Source: an uncultured Collinsella sp.
GTDB taxonomy: Bacteria > Actinomycetota > Coriobacteriia > Coriobacteriales > Coriobacteriaceae
Reading direction: 5' to 3'
Length of the DNA stretch: 20,025 bases
NCBI GenBank assembly: GCA_958438955.1
Contig: CAUBTS010000028.1
Location: 1 to 20,025, forward strand
The notes beneath the pieces are model-generated. The model worked only from the letters and a program-made list of their open reading frames with translations. It was not told the origin of the DNA and did no database searches. The position numbers and the translations under genes were made by a program. Below, in pieces: positions 14,414 through 20,025 of the stretch. Numbering within the stretch: position 1 is the stretch's first letter; each line of letters starts with the position of its first letter.

Positions 14414-15600
14414 TGTCCTTCCAGACGACGTATGGCCCCGATGGACGTCTCCGTGTTGCCATCCTGGGTTGTACGGGCTCTATCGGCACCCAGGCGCTCG
14501 ATGTGTGCCGCCAGCATGCCGATCGCCTGCAGGTGACGGCGCTGTCCGTTAACTCCAGTACCTCCGAGCTCGTTGCCGCTGCCCGCGAGTTCTCGGTTCC
14601 GGCGGTTGCCGTGGCCGATGTCGCTCATGGCGATGACGCCGTGCTGCAGGAGTTGCCCGAGGGAACGAAGCTCGGCGTTGGCGCGCAGGCGGTTTGCGAG
14701 CTCGCGTGTCGCGACGATGTCGACTGCGTGCTCGTCGCTATTGTGGGCGCCGCCGGTCTCGAGGCGAGCCATGCGGCCTTGACCTCGAATAAGCGTCTTG
14801 CCCTTGCCAACAAGGAGTCCCTCGTCATCGGCGGCGACTTGCTTATGCCGTTGGCGCAACCGGGCCAGCTTATTCCAGTCGACTCTGAGCACTCCGCCAT
14901 CTACCAGTGCTATCTGGGGGAGAACCCGCGCGAGGCTCATTGTATTTGGCTCACCTGCTCGGGCGGTCCGTTCTTTGGCCGCACGCGCGACGAGCTAGAT
15001 CGCGTGACGCGTGCCGATGCCCTCGCACATCCCACGTGGGCCATGGGTGCTAAGATCACCATCGACTCCGCCACCCTCATGAATAAGGGCCTGGAGCGCA
15101 TTGAGGCCATGCATCTGTTTAACTGCGACCTCGATTTCATTAACGTGGTCGTGCAGCGTCAGTCCAAGATTCACTCTATGGTCGAGTTCGCCGACGGCTC
15201 CGTGATGGCGCATCTCGGTGCTTCCGACATGCGTATTCCCATCCAGTTCGCGTTCTCGTATCCCGAGCGTTGGGATACCCCGGCGCCTCGTATCGATTTC
15301 TGCGAGCTGGGGCAGCTCACGTTTGATGCTGCCGACAAGGATACCTTCCGCTGTCTGGCACTGGCCGAACGTGCCGGCAAGACGGGTGGCACCATGCCGT
15401 GCGTGCTCAATGCCGCCAACGAGGTCGCCGTCGATGCCTTCCTGCACGATGGCTGCAGCTTTACCGATATCGATCGCATTGTGGAATCCTGCATGGATGC
15501 CCACGATATGCAGGCGGTCGATTCGTTTGAGCAGCTTCGCGACATCGATGCGTGGGCGCGTGAAAAGGCTGCGCAGGTGCTCGCCGCAACCCGTTCCTAA
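14413..15600 (+). CDS. dxr: 1-deoxy-D-xylulose 5-phosphate reductoisomerase
   Basis: Second and committing enzyme of the MEP isoprenoid pathway; rearranges and reduces DXP to MEP with NADPH and a divalent metal. The 395-residue length is normal. The N-terminal Rossmann motif is GCTGSIG (19-25). ALANKESLVIGGDLL follows, then the metal ligands Asp157 and Glu159 in VDSEHSAI, SGGPF, HPTWAMG and MNKGLERIEA with Glu228. GGAGG (14399-14403) lies 9 bases before the ATG, which overlaps the cdsA stop by one base. Product flow leads through ispG (same operon) toward uppS. This is the target of fosmidomycin in other species. Confidence 0.98.
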   Translation: MSFQTTYGPDGRLRVAILGCTGSIGTQALDVCRQHADRLQVTALSVNSSTSELVAAAREFSVPAVAVADVAHGDDAVLQELPEGTKLGVGAQAVCELACRDDVDCVLVAIVGAAGLEASHAALTSNKRLALANKESLVIGGDLLMPLAQPGQLIPVDSEHSAIYQCYLGENPREAHCIWLTCSGGPFFGRTRDELDRVTRADALAHPTWAMGAKITIDSATLMNKGLERIEAMHLFNCDLDFINVVVQRQSKIHSMVEFADGSVMAHLGASDMRIPIQFAFSYPERWDTPAPRIDFCELGQLTFDAADKDTFRCLALAERAGKTGGTMPCVLNAANEVAVDAFLHDGCSFTDIDRIVESCMDAHDMQAVDSFEQLRDIDAWAREKAAQVLAATRS

Positions 15601-15625
15601 CCCATAAGGATTGCTTTTTCGTTTT

Positions 15626-16987
15626 ATGGATACTGTTCTGAGCGTTCTCTCATCGGTCTTTTGGGGCCTGCTGATGCTTTCCGTCCTCGTGTTTTTGCAC
15701 GAGGGCGGCCACTTTTTGGCGGCGCGTGCCTGCGGCGTCCGTGTGACCGAGTTCTTTTTGGGCCTGCCGTGCCGCTTTGACATCCATTACACGTCGCGTC
15801 GCATTGGAACCAAGTTTGGCGTGACCCCGCTGCTGCTGGGTGGCTACGCTGCCATCTGCGGTATGGATCCGACCGATGTCTCCTGCGCCGATCGCGTGCT
15901 CGCGGCTATCTATCGTCATGGTCGCGTGACCGTGGCCGACCTTGCTGTCGAGCTCGAGCTATCCGAGGAGGTTGTGCTCGAGGCATGCGCCTTGCTCTTG
16001 GGTTGGGGCTCTATCGCGCCTTGGTATGAGGAAGGGGAGAAGCCCTCGCCGAGCTACTATCCCACCAAGTATCAGACGCTGCCGCGAGACGCGGCGGGTT
16101 ACACCACCTTTGACGGCCGCCGTTTCGATCGAGAGCATGCGACTACCGAGGGCGATGTGTGGGAGCTGCCGTGCGGCGAGGCTGATTTCTTGGCGCAAGA
16201 GCGCTCGCACACTTATCTGGGCCAGGGTTTTCTCAAGCGCGCCTTTATGCTGCTCGCGGGCATTCTCGTCAATATCCTGACGGGCTTTTTGCTGCTTATG
16301 AGCATCTACTCTATTGCGGGTGTCACCGTGCCGATGGATACCAACGTGATTGGTCAGGTTGACGAGGGGTCTATTGCCGCCAAGGCGGGTATCGAGGGCG
16401 GCGACGCGATCCTTTCGGTTGACGGAGTATCGTGCTCTACCTGGATGGACGTTTACGATGCCATCGGCAAGGCCGCCGGTAAGGACGATATCGCCATTGA
16501 GTATGAGCGCGACGGCAAGCAGCATTCGACCTCGGTTGCGCTCAAAGAGGACGAGCGCCTAGGTGTGTATGCCTCTACGCAGGTGGTCCGTTTAGACCCC
16601 ATCACGTCGGCTCGCCTTTCGTTCTCCTATGTCGTGCAGACAGCGGAGGGCGTGATGCGCCTGCTCCAGCCGCAGCATACGATGGAGATTCTCGATCAGT
16701 CTTCTTCGATTGTGGGCATTAGCGTTATGTCTTCACAGGCTGCTGCTGCCGGCCCTGCCACGTTCCTTTCGTTTGCCGCCCTCATTTCGTTCTCGCTTGG
16801 CTTTATGAACCTGCTGCCCATCCCACCACTCGATGGCGGCAAGCTGGTCATCGAGATCATTCAAAAGATTGCGGGCCGCGAGCTTCCGCTCAAGGTCCAG
16901 ACGATTGTGAGCTATGTGGGCATCGCGCTCTTTGCGGTGCTGTTTGTCTATATGCTTCGTTCCGACATCCTTCGATTTATTCTGTAG
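15626..16987 (+). CDS. rseP: RseP-type site-2 intramembrane metalloprotease with an inserted domain
   Basis: Zinc protease that cleaves substrates inside the membrane, typically anti-sigma factors or signal-peptide remnants. The 453-residue protein has HEGGH (25-29; His25, Glu26, His29) in the first membrane helix, LLGGY (70-74), a second helix (about 203-228, LKRAFMLLAGILVNILTG), one PDZ domain (about 240-310) and a last catalytic block NLLPIPPLDGG with Asp403. Unusually, about 125 residues separate GGY from the second helix, against roughly 20-30 in E. coli RseP; residues 86-131 look like a winged helix (see findings). The ATG at 15626 is chosen because homology begins here, but the only purine run (AAGGA, 15606-15610) is 15 bases away, so initiation may be weak. 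The native substrate is not apparent. Confidence 0.94.
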   Translation: MDTVLSVLSSVFWGLLMLSVLVFLHEGGHFLAARACGVRVTEFFLGLPCRFDIHYTSRRIGTKFGVTPLLLGGYAAICGMDPTDVSCADRVLAAIYRHGRVTVADLAVELELSEEVVLEACALLLGWGSIAPWYEEGEKPSPSYYPTKYQTLPRDAAGYTTFDGRRFDREHATTEGDVWELPCGEADFLAQERSHTYLGQGFLKRAFMLLAGILVNILTGFLLLMSIYSIAGVTVPMDTNVIGQVDEGSIAAKAGIEGGDAILSVDGVSCSTWMDVYDAIGKAAGKDDIAIEYERDGKQHSTSVALKEDERLGVYASTQVVRLDPITSARLSFSYVVQTAEGVMRLLQPQHTMEILDQSSSIVGISVMSSQAAAAGPATFLSFAALISFSLGFMNLLPIPPLDGGKLVIEIIQKIAGRELPLKVQTIVSYVGIALFAVLFVYMLRSDILRFIL

Positions 16988-17000
16988 GGGAGTGTTTGGA

Positions 17001-18083
17001 TTGTCTTTATCCCATCCTTTGCCTCGCGATTTGACGCGCCCCGTGCATGTGGGCGGTGTGCAGATCGGTGGCGGTGCGCCGGTGGTGGTCCAATCCATGA
17101 CCTGCACCGATACCGCTGATGCCCAGGCAACACTTGCGCAAGTGTGTGCGTTGGCGCAGGCTGGCTGCGATATCGTGCGTGTGAGCGTGCCCACTGAGGC
17201 CGCGCTTGAGGGTTTCCGCACCATCTGTGCCGAGTCTCCGGTGCCAATCGTTGCCGATATCCACTTTAACCACAAGCTGGCCATTGGCGCTGTGGAGGCC
17301 GGTGCCGCCAAGCTCCGCATCAATCCCGGCAACATTGGCGATTGGGCCAAGGTCGATGCCGTGATCGATGCCGCGGGCGCCGCTGGGTGCGCGATTCGCA
17401 TTGGCGTGAACGCGGGCTCGCTTGAGCAGGATATCGCCGAGCGCGAAGACCTCACGCAGCCCGAAAAGCTCGTGATGTCGAGCGAGCGCTTCGTCAAGCA
17501 CTTTGAGGACCGCGGCTTTACGAACATTGTGCTTTCGGCCAAGGCCCATAGCGTGCAAACGACGCTCGATACCTATCGAGCCCTGTCGCGTGAGATTCCC
17601 CACGTTCCGCTTCACCTGGGCGTAACCGAGGCGGGTACCAAGCTTCAGGGCACCATTAAGAGCTCGGTGGGCCTTGGTATTCTGCTGTCTGAGGGTATCG
17701 GTGACACCATGCGCGTCTCTCTCACGGCCGATCCGGTTGAGGAGCCGCCGGTCGCCTGGGGAATTTTGCAGTCGCTGGGCCTGCGTCGTCGTGGTCCCGA
17801 GATTGTCTCGTGCCCCACGTGCGCCCGCTGCCAGGTTAACCTCATTCCCATCGCCGAGGAGGTCACCGAGCGGCTTAAGAACTACTCCGCGCCGCTTTCG
17901 ATCGCCGTTATGGGATGCGCGGTCAATGGCCCCGGCGAGGCTTCTGATGCCGACCTGGGCGTTGCTTGCGGACGTGGTCAGGCCTTGCTCTTTTCGCATG
18001 GCCAGATCATTGGTAAAGTAGCTGAGGACCAAATTGTCGACGCGCTTATGGCAGAGGTCGACAAGCTTATTGAGGAGAAATAA
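17001..18083 (+). CDS. ispG: 4-hydroxy-3-methylbut-2-enyl diphosphate synthase (IspG/GcpE)
   Basis: Penultimate MEP-pathway enzyme; reductively opens ME-cPP to HMBPP with a [4Fe-4S] cluster. The 360-residue product has an N-terminal TIM barrel (VVVQSMTCTDT, VADIHFNHKLA, KLRINPGNIGD, LHLGVTEAG) and a C-terminal cluster domain. In the latter, Cys271 and Cys274 (CPTC), Cys306 and Glu313 (GCAVNGPGE) form the expected Cys3-Glu ligand set. The start is TTG (17001), 8 bases after GGGGAG (16987-16992); the open frame extends upstream into rseP but without homology. proS follows with no gap, its ATG directly after the TAA. Confidence 0.97.
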   Translation: MSLSHPLPRDLTRPVHVGGVQIGGGAPVVVQSMTCTDTADAQATLAQVCALAQAGCDIVRVSVPTEAALEGFRTICAESPVPIVADIHFNHKLAIGAVEAGAAKLRINPGNIGDWAKVDAVIDAAGAAGCAIRIGVNAGSLEQDIAEREDLTQPEKLVMSSERFVKHFEDRGFTNIVLSAKAHSVQTTLDTYRALSREIPHVPLHLGVTEAGTKLQGTIKSSVGLGILLSEGIGDTMRVSLTADPVEEPPVAWGILQSLGLRRRGPEIVSCPTCARCQVNLIPIAEEVTERLKNYSAPLSIAVMGCAVNGPGEASDADLGVACGRGQALLFSHGQIIGKVAEDQIVDALMAEVDKLIEEK

Positions 18084-19805
<1,722 letters not shown>

Positions 19806-19834
19806 TCGACGATTTCGCTTGTAGTTCGATATGT

Positions 19835-19880
19835 GGGACGGCCCAGCATTTCTCCAATCGGGGAGATGCGGGGCCGTCCT
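19835..19880 (+). terminator. Probable terminator after proS
   Basis: GGACGGCCC (19836-19844) and GGGCCGTCC (19871-19879) form a perfect 9-bp stem, extended outward by a G-U pair. An inner part (CAT and CTCC against GGGAG and ATG) can pair with a bulge. The tail ATTATCTTG is only moderately T-rich. It closes the pyrH-proS operon. Confidence 0.7.
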
Positions 19881-19906
19881 ATTATCTTGTAGCATCCTCG
19901 ATATCT

Positions 19907-19948
19907 AAAAGGAAAACCCCACAGCCCATGCGAGCTGCGGGGTTTTCC
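19907..19948 (-). terminator. Terminator for a convergent - strand gene
   Basis: GGAAAACCCC (19911-19920) pairs with GGGGTTTTCC (19939-19948); after one A-C mismatch, CAGC pairs with GCTG around an 8-base loop. On the - strand the hairpin is followed by TTTT (19907-19910 complement), and it begins about 35 bases after the stop of the - strand gene. It may also stop + strand read-through from proS. Confidence 0.75.
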
Positions 19949-19983
19949 ATTATGCCTCCGATGCGAAATAAATCGCTCAGATA

Positions 19984-20025
19984 TTACTGATAATCGACGA
20001 CGTCGATCCAGTTCTTCAGGAACTC
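19984..20025 (-). CDS. 3' end of an unidentified convergent gene
   Basis: Reading the - strand from the right edge gives 13 codons, EFLKNWIDVVDYQ, and then TAA at 19984-19986. A terminator oriented for this strand follows 35 bases later. Because only the C-terminus is inside the window, I cannot name the product. That this is a real gene is inferred from its position relative to the terminator and its sensible amino acid composition. Confidence 0.55.
   Translation of the reverse strand, partial: EFLKNWIDVVDYQ

Overview
The window is a high-GC, densely packed bacterial housekeeping region. Every complete gene lies on the + strand. Strong AGGAGG-type ribosome binding sites, TTG/GTG starts, the absence of outer-membrane genes after rseP, and the mix of gene content and order suggest a Gram-positive actinobacterial lineage of the Coriobacteriia type, perhaps Collinsella-like. 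trmFO is present, and the backbone resembles the Bacillus rplS-rnhB-dprA-trmFO-xerC / rpsB-to-proS chromosome segment. The taxon is inferred from gene order and protein style, not from a search.

Layout. (1) 1-2639 is pyruvate phosphate dikinase (ppdK, 5' end outside the window), closed by a 12-bp hairpin. (2) 2753-3255 is a single-gene rplS (L19) unit with its own promoter, a candidate leader hairpin and a UUCG terminator. (3) 3285-4164 is rnhB with a 16-bp-stem terminator. (4) 4263-9472 is a tightly coupled run yraN-comM-dprA-trmFO-xerC (endonuclease-fold protein, two DNA-uptake/processing proteins, tRNA m5U54 methylation, chromosome dimer resolution) with overlaps or gaps of only a few bases. 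(5) 9522-11393 is rpsB-tsf with a consensus-like promoter, a long structured leader and a terminator. (6) 11415-19880 is a ten-kilobase-scale operon pyrH-frr-uppS-cdsA-dxr-rseP-ispG-proS, started by an extended -10 promoter. It joins UMP synthesis, ribosome recycling, the isoprenoid steps that feed undecaprenyl phosphate (dxr, ispG, uppS), phospholipid precursor synthesis (cdsA), an intramembrane protease and prolyl-tRNA synthetase. (7) The last 100 bases hold a terminator that works best on the - strand and the final 13 codons of a convergent - strand gene.

The genes largely serve translation (L19, S2, EF-Ts, RRF, ProRS, TrmFO), genome maintenance and transformation (RNase HII, ComM, DprA, XerC, YraN) and envelope precursor supply (UppS, CdsA, Dxr, IspG, RseP).

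I found no obviously new multi-gene system, mobile element, CRISPR array or tRNA. The two observations most worth checking are these. First, an insertion of about 100 residues with a winged-helix-like pattern sits inside the cytosolic loop of the RseP-type site-2 protease. Second, xerC has no ATG/GTG/TTG start at its expected N-terminus, while an ATA codon sits at a good distance from a GGAGG and overlaps the trmFO stop as ATAG. No stretch over 300 bases lacks a gene; the longest gaps (2640-2849, 4074-4262, 9473-9691) hold terminators, promoters and leaders as listed.
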